64,000 nt of DNA from CAZPMT01 sp964587655 (GTDB lineage Bacteria > Hydrogenedentota > Hydrogenedentia > Hydrogenedentales > SLHB01), in NCBI GenBank assembly GCA_964587655.1, contig CAZPMT010000006.1, forward strand, positions 33,122 through 97,121, given 5' to 3'. The notes under the pieces are model-generated. The model did no database searches. It had not been told where the DNA came from and saw only the letters and a list, made by a program, of their open reading frames with translations. Each line of letters starts with the position of its first letter. Position 1 is the stretch's first letter. The position numbers and the translations under genes are program-made. Positions 25,118 to 34,152 of this stretch are shown one piece after another.

Positions 25118-26096
25118 TCAGAAAAATAAATAGTGGACGCGCAAGATGCACAATCGTACAATGGTTCTATGCGAAGAATCGACGCACGAAAGCTTAACGG
25201 AACCGAATTGCAGTCGCTACGCCGAAAGGCTATCGCGCTCGCTTGCGAAGGGAAGCTCCACCAGGAGGTCGCCGCGGAGCTTGGCGTCTCGCGTTCGGCA
25301 ATCGCGAAGTGGTTGCGGCTGTGGCGCGCGCAGGGCGAGAATGCACTCGCGCCCCAACCGCGCGGAAGACCCTCGGGCACAGGCGCACTTTCGGATGCCG
25401 CCATGCGCTTGATCCTTGATGCCCTATGTAACCACACGCTTGAAGAGTTCGCGCTGGCCGTCAAGCTTTGGAGCAACCGAGCCATCCGCAGTCTGATGCG
25501 CAGCAAGAATCTTCCGCCCGTAACGCCGACCACGGTCTTTCTGTGGATGAGGCAATGGGGCTTTCATGGCCCACAGCCATCCGTTGACTTGATTGGCGAA
25601 TACGATGACGAAGTGTCCGCGAGCGCCCTATGGCATTTGCAGGAATATCCCCAGGTCAAACGGCTGGCGCGAAAACACAGCGCACGCATTCTGTTGTTTG
25701 ACGAAAGGCCCTTGCCTGATACTCTCGGCCTATGCAAGCGCCCACGATATTTGTTGTGCGCCTTCGATGGGCGCGGAACACTCCGTTTCAGCGTAGCCCA
25801 TTATCCCGTGACCGCTGCAAAGCGCACCGATTTCATGGAACGGCTCACAAGGGACATCGGACGCCCGATAGTATTGTTGCTCGACTCACATCCCAATCAT
25901 AAGAACCGAACTATCCACAAGTGGCAATGCGACCGAGCCGAAAGCATTAGTCTCGTTCACATTCCGATATCTGACCTCTGCCGTCTTCCGCCCGAATGCT
26001 GGCCTTTCAGGAACATGGATTGAGCGACGTTCGATGAGAACCTGACGGAAGTCCGTCATGCAGAAGAAAGTTAGATCAGCGCGCACATTTTTCTGA
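25118..26096. mobile_element. IS630-like insertion
   Basis: TCAGAAAAAT at 25118-25127 is inverted as ATTTTTCTGA at 26087-26096, with a further CGCGC box a few bases inside each end. It encloses one transposase gene on the plus strand. The element is 979 bp, slightly short for the family. I could not identify a clean TA target duplication, so the ends may be off by a few bases. Confidence 0.6.
25169..26023 (+). CDS. IS630-family transposase, probably C-terminally damaged
   Basis: 284 residues from the ATG at 25169. The N-terminus is a helix-turn-helix (CEGKLHQEVAAELGVSRSAIAKWL), followed by a second winged helix (HTLEEFALAVKLW). The DDE core shows the first Asp in LLFDERPL and the second in VLLLDSHPNHKN. 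The expected PYSPELNPxE block with the third acidic residue is not seen; the frame ends in RLPPECWPFRNMD. IS630 proteins are usually ~330-350 residues, so a frameshift near 25960 has probably removed the catalytic Glu. Confidence 0.75.
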   Translation: MRRIDARKLNGTELQSLRRKAIALACEGKLHQEVAAELGVSRSAIAKWLRLWRAQGENALAPQPRGRPSGTGALSDAAMRLILDALCNHTLEEFALAVKLWSNRAIRSLMRSKNLPPVTPTTVFLWMRQWGFHGPQPSVDLIGEYDDEVSASALWHLQEYPQVKRLARKHSARILLFDERPLPDTLGLCKRPRYLLCAFDGRGTLRFSVAHYPVTAAKRTDFMERLTRDIGRPIVLLLDSHPNHKNRTIHKWQCDRAESISLVHIPISDLCRLPPECWPFRNMD

Positions 26097-26436
26097 ATGC
26101 TGTCGTCTGTTTCTTTGGAGACGAAATTTGCGTGATGGGACGCAAGCGTCTTTCGGAAAAGAGGTGGACTTGGTTATCCGGCAGATTCAGCAAGGTGTCA
26201 AGGATTTCCGGCGCAAGCTTCAGGAGGTTGAGCGTTTGGGTAACTCGTGCTCTGGACATGCCCAATTTCTTGGCCAAGTCTGCCTGGGTGGCACACGTGC
26301 CATTTTCGAGGAGGCATTTGAGAGCGAACGCCTGTCTTACGAGATTGACGACGGGCATGGTCGGTTCTTTGTGGGACGCCGTTGGTTCAGTGCCTGCGGG
26401 TTCAACGCCCGATACGAAGAACTCGCTCTTATGCAT
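26071..26436 (-). CDS. ParB/KorB-type helix-turn-helix protein, truncated by the IS
   Basis: 121 residues from the ATG at 26436; the frame runs upstream to 26556 but that part lies in the 91-bp repeat. QADLAKKLGMSRARVTQTLNLLKL is a clear HTH of the ParB/KorB kind. The last seven codons (RKMCALI and stop) lie inside the inverted repeat of the IS630-like insertion, so the natural C-terminus has been replaced. Such HTH genes accompany integrases and partition modules in mobile elements. Confidence 0.65.
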   Translation of the reverse strand: MHKSEFFVSGVEPAGTEPTASHKEPTMPVVNLVRQAFALKCLLENGTCATQADLAKKLGMSRARVTQTLNLLKLAPEILDTLLNLPDNQVHLFSERRLRPITQISSPKKQTTAFRKMCALI

Positions 26437-26492
26437 TCTCGAAAGGTCAATCCAAAAGGCCAGATCAAAAAAGTTCGTGAATCTTTCGGACG

Positions 26493-26583
26493 CGCGGAGC
26501 CACCAGTAATTTACGAACTTTGAGGGTTCGTAATTCAAGGATATAGAAGCCATCACGAATCAAAGCGTGGTGGCTTCGTTGTT
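26493..26583. repeat. 91-bp direct repeat, right copy
   Basis: Perfect copy of 20737-20827, 5756 bp away. It overlaps the 5' extension of the ParB-type HTH frame at 26071-26556, which is one reason to start that gene downstream of it. Confidence 0.9.
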
Positions 26584-27008
26584 TTATCACCCGCTGCGCT
26601 AGGCAATTGTGGCGCGGCATCATATTGAATAGCAGAGACTTACGGATATTGTCTTCCGCATTCCGCTTTACTTCCCGTCGTCAGCAATCCTGCGTCGACT
26701 AACAAGGGAGAAGGAAGTTCGTATATCTCTAGGATTGACGGAAACAATCAGTTTGAATGACGAACCCTGTTCACTATCGTCGTAAGTGACGGAAAATAAA
26801 GGATATTTGTAGCTCGTGACACTAACCTCAATAAACCGAATTCGTAATTGGCAGATACCCGATCTTCTTGCACAACAGCGGATTCTTAGTCCCGCTCAAA
26901 GGGGTTGAATATACTGTACGGGGTATGGTATATTGGGCGCCTTGAGTAGCGCTGGACGTTCCTGCGCGCGTTGGGCAAAGCAAGAGAACCGCGGACAAGG
27001 ATTTTCGT
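26584..27008. other. Gap between island and metal-efflux operon
   Basis: No gene. The first ~150 nt retain weak similarity to the flank of the left 91-bp repeat. The last ~100 nt hold the efflux promoter at 26905-26934. Confidence 0.5.
26905..26934 (+). promoter_or_regulatory. Promoter and candidate metal operator of the efflux operon
   Basis: TTGAAT (26905-26910) and TATATT (26929-26934) are 18 nt apart. The spacer contains an imperfect inverted repeat with ATATAC and GTATAT at its ends and a TACGGGGTAT core, resembling the G-tract operators of CsoR/RcnR repressors. The operon ends with a gene of that family (33360-33641), so autoregulation is likely. Confidence 0.6.
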
Positions 27009-28907
27009 ATGAGCACTCGTAGATGGGCTTCTAACGCCGCCGAGGCAGACCAGGCAACGCCTTCCAATATGTGGGTGTCGCCTGGAAGGTCAGCATGCCT
27101 GATAGCGGCGTTGCTGGGCTTAACCTTCTTAAGCGTTTCGTGTGATGCGCTGAAGGACCGAATCACTTCGGGCAAACAGAATTCGAGCCAAGCCGGTGAC
27201 GGTCATGACCACGACGATGGTGACCACGACCACCCCCACGCGGACGGCAAGTTGCCGGACGGCTGGCATGTCGATCCCGGCGATAAGACGCCTCACCGCG
27301 ACCACGATCATGATGACGAGGGGCACGATGACGGCGCCCACGCCCATGGAGCAGAGGAGGAAAAAACGTCCCGTATCACCTGCTGGAGCGCCGGATACGA
27401 AGTCTTCATCGAGCACCCGTTTGTTGTGGCGAACAAGGCGACGCAGTTCACGACGCATCTGACGTATGCCGCCACGGGCAAGCCGCGGGAAACGGGGCCT
27501 GCGATATTCGTGCTGCAACAAAGCTCGGAACCGCCGATTGAGGCACGGGAAGACAAACCGGCCCGGACTGGCATTTACTTGCCGCAACTGGTCTTTCCTC
27601 GCGCAGGGGACTGGAAAGTATCCATCCGGGTGCAGGATGAACAGAAAGAATCATGTATAGAACTGCCGATAGTGCATGTGTTCGAGTCTTACGAGGATGT
27701 CTCGAAAGCGTCGGAGGAACCAGCGCCGGAAGGCATCAGTTTTCTGAAGGAACAGCAGTGGAAAGTGCTTACAACTACCCTTCCCGTGGAGCGGCGTGAT
27801 TTGACGCAGCGAGCGCGTGTCACAGGCGCCGTCTCGGCATGTCCAGGGCACACGGCGGCGCTTGCCCCGCCGGTCTCGGGCGTACTCATTCCTTACGAAA
27901 GCGACGTGCTGCCTTTTGTGGGTGATGCGGTGGAAGCCAACGAGGTCTGTGCCGTCGTTCAGCCTCCGGCCGTGGGAAGCGAGATGTTGTCCTATGCAAG
28001 CAATCAGACCCAAGTCCGGAACCTGGAACTGGAGCTGACGGCCGGGATTGCCAAAGCGGAGGCGGCATCGCACCAGGCCCAAGTGGCCGTCGAGCAGTCC
28101 GAGCGAGCGCTCAAGCGGACAGAAGAGCTCTTACAGAAGAAGGCGCGTTCCCAGCGGGAATTGGAGGAAGCGCAATACGCCTTTCGCCGGGCGGAGGCGG
28201 AGCGGGACGCCGCGAGCCGAATATGTGCATCGCTCAAGAACGCACTGGCTCAGTCACGATCCAGCAATGGGAACACCAAAACGCCGGGCGAGCAGCCACG
28301 CGTCGAAATACGATCTCCGATTGCGGGCCATATCGTGGAAGTCGGTTTTCACGCTGGGGAACGCGTACAACCGGACCAAGCGGTGTTCACGGTTGTTGAC
28401 ACTTCGAAAGTACTGATTACGGCGCGCGTGCCTGAAAGCCTTCTGCCCAAGCTGGGAAGTCCCGAAAACGCCCTCTACGAGATTCCGGGACTAGCAGGCC
28501 AGTATCGCCAGATAGACGAAGCATCGGGCGGACGCCTTATGTCCATGACCGGCCTTATTGATCCTGAAACGCGCACACTGCCTCTCGCATATGAAGTGCC
28601 GAATCCCGAGGGCATGCTACGCATCGGGATGTCCGTTACGGCTCACGTACAGACTGGACGCAAGGAAAAGGCCTTGAGCATCCCCGAATCATCCATTGTG
28701 GATGAGGCGGGACGGCCCGCGGCATACGTGATGGTATCCGGCGAAACGTTCGCGAAGCGCGATCTGATACTCGGGATTCGAGACGGCAATCAGGTCGAGG
28801 TCATCTCCGGGATCGCCGAGGGCGAGCGTGTGGTGGTAACCAGTGCGTACGCCATCCGTCTTGCCGCGCTGTCCAGCGCCATCCCCGCCACCGGCCACGT
28901 GCATTAG
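27009..28907 (+). CDS. RND efflux periplasmic adaptor with His-rich N-terminal region
   Basis: 632 residues; AAGGA precedes the ATG. A lipoprotein-type signal ends at FLSVSC (Cys ~45). Residues ~62-120 are extremely rich in His and Asp (HDHDDGDHDHPHADG and a second cluster), a likely metal-binding region. The middle has the membrane-fusion-protein plan: a lipoyl half (RVTGAVSACPGHTAALAPPV), a coiled-coil hairpin (~365-430), the second lipoyl half (VEIRSPIAGHIVEVG), then beta-barrel and membrane-proximal domains. It delivers metal from the periplasm to the RND pump encoded next. Its stop overlaps the ribosome site of the pump gene. Confidence 0.9.
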   Translation: MSTRRWASNAAEADQATPSNMWVSPGRSACLIAALLGLTFLSVSCDALKDRITSGKQNSSQAGDGHDHDDGDHDHPHADGKLPDGWHVDPGDKTPHRDHDHDDEGHDDGAHAHGAEEEKTSRITCWSAGYEVFIEHPFVVANKATQFTTHLTYAATGKPRETGPAIFVLQQSSEPPIEAREDKPARTGIYLPQLVFPRAGDWKVSIRVQDEQKESCIELPIVHVFESYEDVSKASEEPAPEGISFLKEQQWKVLTTTLPVERRDLTQRARVTGAVSACPGHTAALAPPVSGVLIPYESDVLPFVGDAVEANEVCAVVQPPAVGSEMLSYASNQTQVRNLELELTAGIAKAEAASHQAQVAVEQSERALKRTEELLQKKARSQRELEEAQYAFRRAEAERDAASRICASLKNALAQSRSSNGNTKTPGEQPRVEIRSPIAGHIVEVGFHAGERVQPDQAVFTVVDTSKVLITARVPESLLPKLGSPENALYEIPGLAGQYRQIDEASGGRLMSMTGLIDPETRTLPLAYEVPNPEGMLRIGMSVTAHVQTGRKEKALSIPESSIVDEAGRPAAYVMVSGETFAKRDLILGIRDGNQVEVISGIAEGERVVVTSAYAIRLAALSSAIPATGHVH

Positions 28908-28916
28908 GAGCAGCCC

Positions 28917-31900
28917 ATGTTAGATAAAATCATAAACTGGTCGCTGCAGAACCGGGCCCTTGTGACGGTTTTGGCCATACTGTTCCTGGCCTTGGGCCTG
29001 TACACATCCGTCACGGCCCCGGTGGATGTATTTCCTGACCTCACGGCCCCCACCGTCACTGTCATGACGGAAGCTCACGGCATGGCGCCGACCGAAATGG
29101 AAAGCCTGATTACGTTTCCCATAGAGGCCGCGGTGAATGGCGCTACGGGCGTTCGCCGGGTTCGTTCGGCCACTATCGTTGGCCTGTCAATAGTTTGGGT
29201 CGAATTCGAATGGGGACAGGATATCAAGGTTGCCCGCCAGATCGTTACGGAAAAAGTGGCGCAAGTGGCAGGCAGTCTGCCCGCGGAAGCCGAGCGGCCC
29301 ATCCTGGCGCCACAGTCGTCCATCATGGGTGAAGTGCAGTTTGTGGGATTGTGTTCGGAAACGCACTCGCCGATGGAACTCCGTACAATGGCGGACAGTA
29401 TGGTGCGCCGCCGGCTTCTTGCGGTGCCCGGCGTCGCACAGGTCACGCCGGTCGGCGGGGAAGTGAAGCAATACCATGTGCTGCTTTCTCCGGACAAACT
29501 GGCGGCCTATGACATCAGCGTACGAAAAGTGATCGGCGCCGTTGCCGAATCCAACTACAACGTTTCAGCGGGTTTTCTCAACGAACGCGCCACGGAATAT
29601 ATGGTAACCGGAATTGGACGCATCGCGTCTGTCGAGGATGTGCGCGAGACCGTGATTACATCCCGTACTGGCGTGCCCATACGGGTGGCCGACATCGGAG
29701 ATGTCAAGATTGGGGCCGCGATAAAACGCGGCGATGGCTCCGTCAATGGAAAGCCCTCCGTGGTCTTGGGTATTCAGAAACAGCCCAGTGTGAACACGCT
29801 GATACTCACGAAAGAGTTGGATAAGGCTTTGGATGAAATCCAGAAGCGCCTCCCGGAGGGGATGCTCCTGAATCGGAAGCTGTTCCGCCAGGCGGACTTC
29901 ATCCAGGTAGCCATAGCCAACGTGGCCGAGGCCATACTTGCCGGAGCCGTCCTCGTTCTTATCATCATGTTGGTGTTCCTGGCCAATGTCCGGGCCACGT
30001 TCATCACGCTAACCGCCATACCGCTTTCCATGATAGCGGCCGTCATGGTCATCCGGGCGTTCGGTGGAACCATCAACACTATGACCCTCGGTGGTCTCGC
30101 CGTTGCCATTGGGTCTTTGGTGGATGACGCGGTTATCGACGTGGAAAACATCGTACGCCGCCTTCGGGAAAACGCGTGTCTTCCCGAAGCGAATCGGAAG
30201 GCTGCGCTCAAGGTGGTGTACGACGCGAGTGTCGAAATCCGTTCATCCATCGTCTTTGCGACGTTCATCATTGGGCTTGTCTTCCTGCCTGTGTATTTTC
30301 TGTCGGGCGTGGAAGGCCGTCTCTTGCGCCCCTTGAGCACCGCGTATCTGATATCGCTGTTTGCCTCGCTGGGAGTGGCTATCACCCTCACCCCGGTTCT
30401 GTGCAGTCTTCTGTTGCCCCGGAGCCGGATGATTCGCGAGGGTCGCGAGCCTCGCTTCTCTGCCATGATCAAGCGAATATACGCAAAGATTTTGAACCCC
30501 GTGCTCAATCATCCATGGCGCGTGACCATTCCGACGCTCGGTCTTTTTATTCTGGCGTTGGGCGCGTCGTTGCAGTGGGGGCGCTCCTTTCTGCCCGAAT
30601 TCAACGAGGGCGCACTCAACATCTTGGTGGTGACCATGCCGGGCACCACTCTGAAGGACTCAGATGAACTCGGGCGTCTGGCGGAAGAAGCCATAATGAA
30701 AGAGCCAGAGGTGGTCGCGGTTGCGCGAAAGACAGGCCGCGCCGAACTCGATGAACATGCGCAGAGCGTCGAAAGCGCGGAACTCGAAGTGAACATTGTG
30801 AGGAGGGACCGCGGCAAGCAAGAGCTCCTGGCTGCACTCCGCAAGAACCTCTCCACGGTCCCCGGAATCAGTTTCACTCTGGGCCAGCCGATATCGCACC
30901 GGATCGACCACATGCTTTCAGGCAGCCGCGCCAATATCGCCATTAAGATATTCGGCGACGACTTGTACATCTTGCGGAGCCTCGCCGAACAAGTGCGCAA
31001 AGCGGTCTCCACGGTGCCCGGCGCCGTGGATATTGCGGTGGAACAGCAGACGGACGTGCCCCTCGTGCAGGTGGTCTTCAATCGGCCTGCACTGGCCCAG
31101 TATGGCTTAAGCGTCCGCGAAGTTGCCGACACGGTGGAGGCCAGCTTCCAGGGGGTGCAAGTCACGAAGGTCATAGAAGGGCGAAACGCCTTTGATCTAC
31201 TAGTGCGATACGACGCGGGCGAGGCCCAATCGGTTGATTCGTTGGGAGAAGTAATGGTGGACACGCCGCAGGGGGCAAGAGTGCCGCTGAGCACACTCGC
31301 CAAGATCGTCCGCACCACGGGTCCCAACGTTATCGCTCGCGAGCAGGTTCAGCGGCGCATTGTCGTCACCTGCAACACCTCGGAACGCGACGTTGCCTCC
31401 ATTGTTCGGGACTGCCGCGCGTTGGTGGACCCTATCATCAGTAAAGCGCCAAGTTATGTAGTCGAGTACGGTGGGCAGTTTGAAAGCGCCGAAGCCGCGG
31501 GACGCTTGTTGACGATAGTCGGCCTGGGCGCCGTATTTGGCATCGCTTTCCTGTTGTACCTCGCGTTCGGCTCAGGGCGCGACGCGGCCTTCGTGATGAT
31601 TAACCTGCCTCTGGCGCTGATTGGCGGCGTCGCCGGCGTATACGTCGGCGGTGGCGTGCTGTCGGTCGCTTCGCTCATCGGATTTATTACCGTATTCGGC
31701 ATCGCCGCCCGCAACGGCATCATGCTCGTTTCGCACATCCGCAACCTTCAGTTGAACGAAGGCGTGACTGACTTTCGTGACGCTGTGTTCCGCGGCGCGA
31801 GCGAACGGCTTATTCCCATTCTGATGACGGCGTTGGCAACCGGACTCGCCCTCATCCCCCTGGCCATTAGCGGAGACAAGCCAGGGAACGAAATCGAGAC

Positions 31901-32021
31901 GCCCATGGCTAATGTAATTCTGTTTGGACTCCTCACGTCGATGCTGCTGAACATGGTCATTGTCCCGGCACTCTACCTGCGGTTCGGAAAGCCTTTGACC
32001 GCCACGGAGATGGAGAAATAG
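28917..32021 (+). CDS. Heavy-metal RND efflux pump (CusA/CzcA family)
   Basis: 1034 residues with 12 predicted membrane helices and two large periplasmic loops, the standard HME-RND size. Proton-driven export of metal ions across the inner membrane. TM4 carries VAIGSLVDDAVIDVENI, closer to the CusA form (AIGAMVDAA) than to the CzcA form (DFGIIVDGA), but with a double Asp. So the metal cannot be assigned to Cu/Ag or to Zn/Co/Cd from this motif alone. The start ATG follows TAGGAG. It forms a tripartite system with the adaptor and the channel on either side. Confidence 0.92.
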   Translation: MLDKIINWSLQNRALVTVLAILFLALGLYTSVTAPVDVFPDLTAPTVTVMTEAHGMAPTEMESLITFPIEAAVNGATGVRRVRSATIVGLSIVWVEFEWGQDIKVARQIVTEKVAQVAGSLPAEAERPILAPQSSIMGEVQFVGLCSETHSPMELRTMADSMVRRRLLAVPGVAQVTPVGGEVKQYHVLLSPDKLAAYDISVRKVIGAVAESNYNVSAGFLNERATEYMVTGIGRIASVEDVRETVITSRTGVPIRVADIGDVKIGAAIKRGDGSVNGKPSVVLGIQKQPSVNTLILTKELDKALDEIQKRLPEGMLLNRKLFRQADFIQVAIANVAEAILAGAVLVLIIMLVFLANVRATFITLTAIPLSMIAAVMVIRAFGGTINTMTLGGLAVAIGSLVDDAVIDVENIVRRLRENACLPEANRKAALKVVYDASVEIRSSIVFATFIIGLVFLPVYFLSGVEGRLLRPLSTAYLISLFASLGVAITLTPVLCSLLLPRSRMIREGREPRFSAMIKRIYAKILNPVLNHPWRVTIPTLGLFILALGASLQWGRSFLPEFNEGALNILVVTMPGTTLKDSDELGRLAEEAIMKEPEVVAVARKTGRAELDEHAQSVESAELEVNIVRRDRGKQELLAALRKNLSTVPGISFTLGQPISHRIDHMLSGSRANIAIKIFGDDLYILRSLAEQVRKAVSTVPGAVDIAVEQQTDVPLVQVVFNRPALAQYGLSVREVADTVEASFQGVQVTKVIEGRNAFDLLVRYDAGEAQSVDSLGEVMVDTPQGARVPLSTLAKIVRTTGPNVIAREQVQRRIVVTCNTSERDVASIVRDCRALVDPIISKAPSYVVEYGGQFESAEAAGRLLTIVGLGAVFGIAFLLYLAFGSGRDAAFVMINLPLALIGGVAGVYVGGGVLSVASLIGFITVFGIAARNGIMLVSHIRNLQLNEGVTDFRDAVFRGASERLIPILMTALATGLALIPLAISGDKPGNEIETPMANVILFGLLTSMLLNMVIVPALYLRFGKPLTATEMEK

Positions 32022-32023
32022 AG

Positions 32024-33331
32024 ATGACAACAAGAAGTCTATCATCATTTGTCTTGGTTTTGGCGGCGAATATTCCCATGAGCGGCCAAGCTATCGCTGA
32101 GCCGACGACGACTGACGCCGAACCTGTGAAGATGACGCTCAATCAGGCCCTGGAGATGGCCGCCGCTCAAAACCCGAATGGAACTGTTGCAGACGCGCGA
32201 ATCGACAAAGCCCAGGGCGAATACCGGCAGATGCGGCTTTGGCCGAATCCGCGGTTGGAGGTCAGCGCGGAATCAGTCACGCCCGCTAGCGAACGCTCTT
32301 CAGGAAAGGGCGGCGCAGACGAAACGCAGCGTCCCGACCAACAGCAGGCTCTGGTGGCCGTCAAACAGCCCTTGCCGATAGCCGGTGGCAGGACGAAACT
32401 TCGGCAGGCGGCCCAGCAGGAAGTTCAATACCAGAAACGCATGCGCGAGGTCACACGTCTTGACGTTCAAACACAGGTCAAGAAGGCCTTTCTGGAGGTC
32501 TTGTTCAAGCAACAAACCCTGCTGACCCTGCAGGAGATGGCTCAACGGCTTCAGCAGATCGTGACGATAACGAAGGCGCGTTTTGATGGCGGCGACATTG
32601 CGGAATCGGAACTCCTGCGGGCCGAAGCCAACCACAGCCGTTTTCTACTCGATGTGACGGCGGCACAAGAAAACCTTGAAACCGCGCGTATCGCCCTCGC
32701 CCAAGCCACCGGCCGCCCGGATCTCAGTGTTGGCGAGTGCCAAGGCTCGCTGGAGATTCCCCCCCCTCAGATTGACTGGTCGGGCATTGAAGGGCAAATC
32801 GCCGCGAATCCGCGCACTGCCGCATTAGAGACCCGCAAGGAAAAGGCGGAACTGGACCTCCGGGTCGAGAAGGCCAAGCGGTTTCCCAGCCCCGTCTTTG
32901 GCGTGGGATACCGCCATTACCAACAGACCGGCCAGGACACATTCGACGTATCGCTCGGTATCGACTTGCCCTTGTTTGACAGAAGGCAGGGCGATGTCGC
33001 GGCCGCCCAAGCCAACGTCCGTGAGATTGAAGCACTCAATCAACTCGAGAGCAATTCCCTTCGCGCGGCAGCACTCACCATCAAGAAGCGGCACGAGTAT
33101 CTCGTGCGGGAATTGGATGAGTTCAAGGGCGCCATCCTGCCGAAAATGACGGAATGCCTCTCGGTTTCTCAAAATGCCTTCGATGCCGGGGGTAATTCCA
33201 TGATCGAAGTCCTCGACGCGTACCGGGCGCTTGCGGAAACGCGTCTCAGCTACCTTAAGACCAACCGCGACTATGCGGAGCTGCTTATCGACCTGGATGC
33301 ACTGACAAATCACGAGTGGTTCAAGCCGTAG
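32024..33331 (+). CDS. Outer-membrane efflux channel (TolC/CzcC type)
   Basis: 435 residues with a signal peptide ending near AIAEP. The two outer-membrane-efflux repeats are recognisable: MTLNQALEMAAAQNP and the long coiled coil at ~95-210, repeated from ~235 (NPRTAALETRKEKAELDL) to ~400. It starts 2 nt after the pump stop, so it is co-translated. It forms the exit duct of the metal pump. Confidence 0.9.
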   Translation: MTTRSLSSFVLVLAANIPMSGQAIAEPTTTDAEPVKMTLNQALEMAAAQNPNGTVADARIDKAQGEYRQMRLWPNPRLEVSAESVTPASERSSGKGGADETQRPDQQQALVAVKQPLPIAGGRTKLRQAAQQEVQYQKRMREVTRLDVQTQVKKAFLEVLFKQQTLLTLQEMAQRLQQIVTITKARFDGGDIAESELLRAEANHSRFLLDVTAAQENLETARIALAQATGRPDLSVGECQGSLEIPPPQIDWSGIEGQIAANPRTAALETRKEKAELDLRVEKAKRFPSPVFGVGYRHYQQTGQDTFDVSLGIDLPLFDRRQGDVAAAQANVREIEALNQLESNSLRAAALTIKKRHEYLVRELDEFKGAILPKMTECLSVSQNAFDAGGNSMIEVLDAYRALAETRLSYLKTNRDYAELLIDLDALTNHEWFKP

Positions 33332-33359
33332 CGGCACAACGCAAAGGAAGAGGGAAGCG

Positions 33360-33641
33360 ATGTCACATACGACAAAGAACAAACAAAACCTTGTTGGCCG
33401 TATCCGGCGAATCAAAGGCCAATTGGAGGCCGTTGAACGACAACTTGAGACCGATGAGCACGACCCTTACGAAGTACTTCAGACGCTAACCGCCTGTCGA
33501 GGGGCCATGAATGGTCTTGTGGCTTCGATAATCGAAGGACATGTCCGCCATCATGTGATCAATCCTGAAACGGCGGGCTCGGCGGACCAAACAGAGGCCG
33601 TCGAGCAGCTTATTGAGATTATCAAGACTTATCTGAAGTAG
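33360..33641 (+). CDS. CsoR/RcnR/FrmR-family metal-sensing repressor
   Basis: 93 residues, all-helical DUF156 fold. The sequence keeps His3 (MSHT), as in RcnR-type Ni/Co sensors, and EGHVRHHV with candidate ligand His ~61, 64 and 65. The Cys usual at position ~35 in RcnR is replaced by Tyr, and a Cys is present instead at ~47 (TACRGAMNGL). The ligand set therefore resembles nickel/cobalt/zinc sensors more than copper CsoR, in line with the His-rich adaptor. It is last in the efflux operon and probably represses the promoter at 26905-26934. Confidence 0.85.
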   Translation: MSHTTKNKQNLVGRIRRIKGQLEAVERQLETDEHDPYEVLQTLTACRGAMNGLVASIIEGHVRHHVINPETAGSADQTEAVEQLIEIIKTYLK

Positions 33642-33658
33642 GGCGTGGCGCCGGGAGG

Positions 33659-33681
33659 AAATAGGGGGCAGCCACCTATTT
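33659..33681. repeat. Imperfect palindrome at the end of the Y1 transposase remnant
   Basis: AAATAGG and CCTATTT arms around a 9-nt centre; the right arm runs into the stop region of the Y1 transposase fragment. Such palindromes mark the ends of REP-associated transposase units. Confidence 0.5.
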
Positions 33682-34150
33682 GCGTCTTTTCCGCATCTCG
33701 GATTTCTTTTTCTTGGGCCGACCGACCGGCAGGGGGCGCAGTCGGCGACCAAGCTTGCGTTCGAGCTTGCTGAGGAATGAGTCGCCGACGAGCTGACGTC
33801 CGGTTTGCGTGTTGAGGCGCAGGGAGGCCAGGGTTTCGTTGTCGTCGCCGTCCTTGAGCATTCTCTTCCAGTTGATGCCGGGAACGAGGTCGTTCCAGGC
33901 TTTCAGGTCGAGCAGGTGCGCCGGGGCCGGCCTGCCGGTGTACGCCGCCGCGCTCGACCACGGGTACGTCCGGGGGACGCGCGTCATCTTGGTCCGGACC
34001 GGGTTGCGTTCGACGCAGCGCATCGCGGCCACCGCATGCGAGTCGTCCATTGGACACGAGTTGAACAGCCCCTGCCACAGGCGTCCGCTCAGGCCGTGGC
34101 GCCGGTTGACGGGCTGCGTATGGAGGAAAATGCGTCCGCCCCACGGCCAG
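33676..34150 (-). pseudogene. 5'-truncated REP-associated (Y1) transposase
   Basis: The frame is open from ~34150 with no start codon in the right place. RRHGLSGRLWQGLFNSCPMD and CVERNPVRTKMTRVPRTYPW match the second half of the Y1 transposase domain. The C-terminus has LERKLGRRLRPLPVGRPKK, the usual basic tail of this family. The HUH motif and the catalytic region before it are missing. The fragment directly abuts the stop codon of the cohesin-like gene at 34153. Confidence 0.85.
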
Positions 34151-34152
34151 GT

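Larger units (their letters stand above)
20737..26583. mobile_element. Candidate tRNA-Asn-associated genomic island
   Basis: A 5.76-kb segment bounded by 91-bp direct repeats that begin with the 3' end of tRNA-Asn. It contains a five-gene minus-strand operon (24593-21040), an IS630-like insertion and a ParB-type HTH gene. I see no tyrosine or serine recombinase inside, so it would be non-autonomous, or the integrase has been lost, perhaps at the IS630 insertion. Confidence 0.65.
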
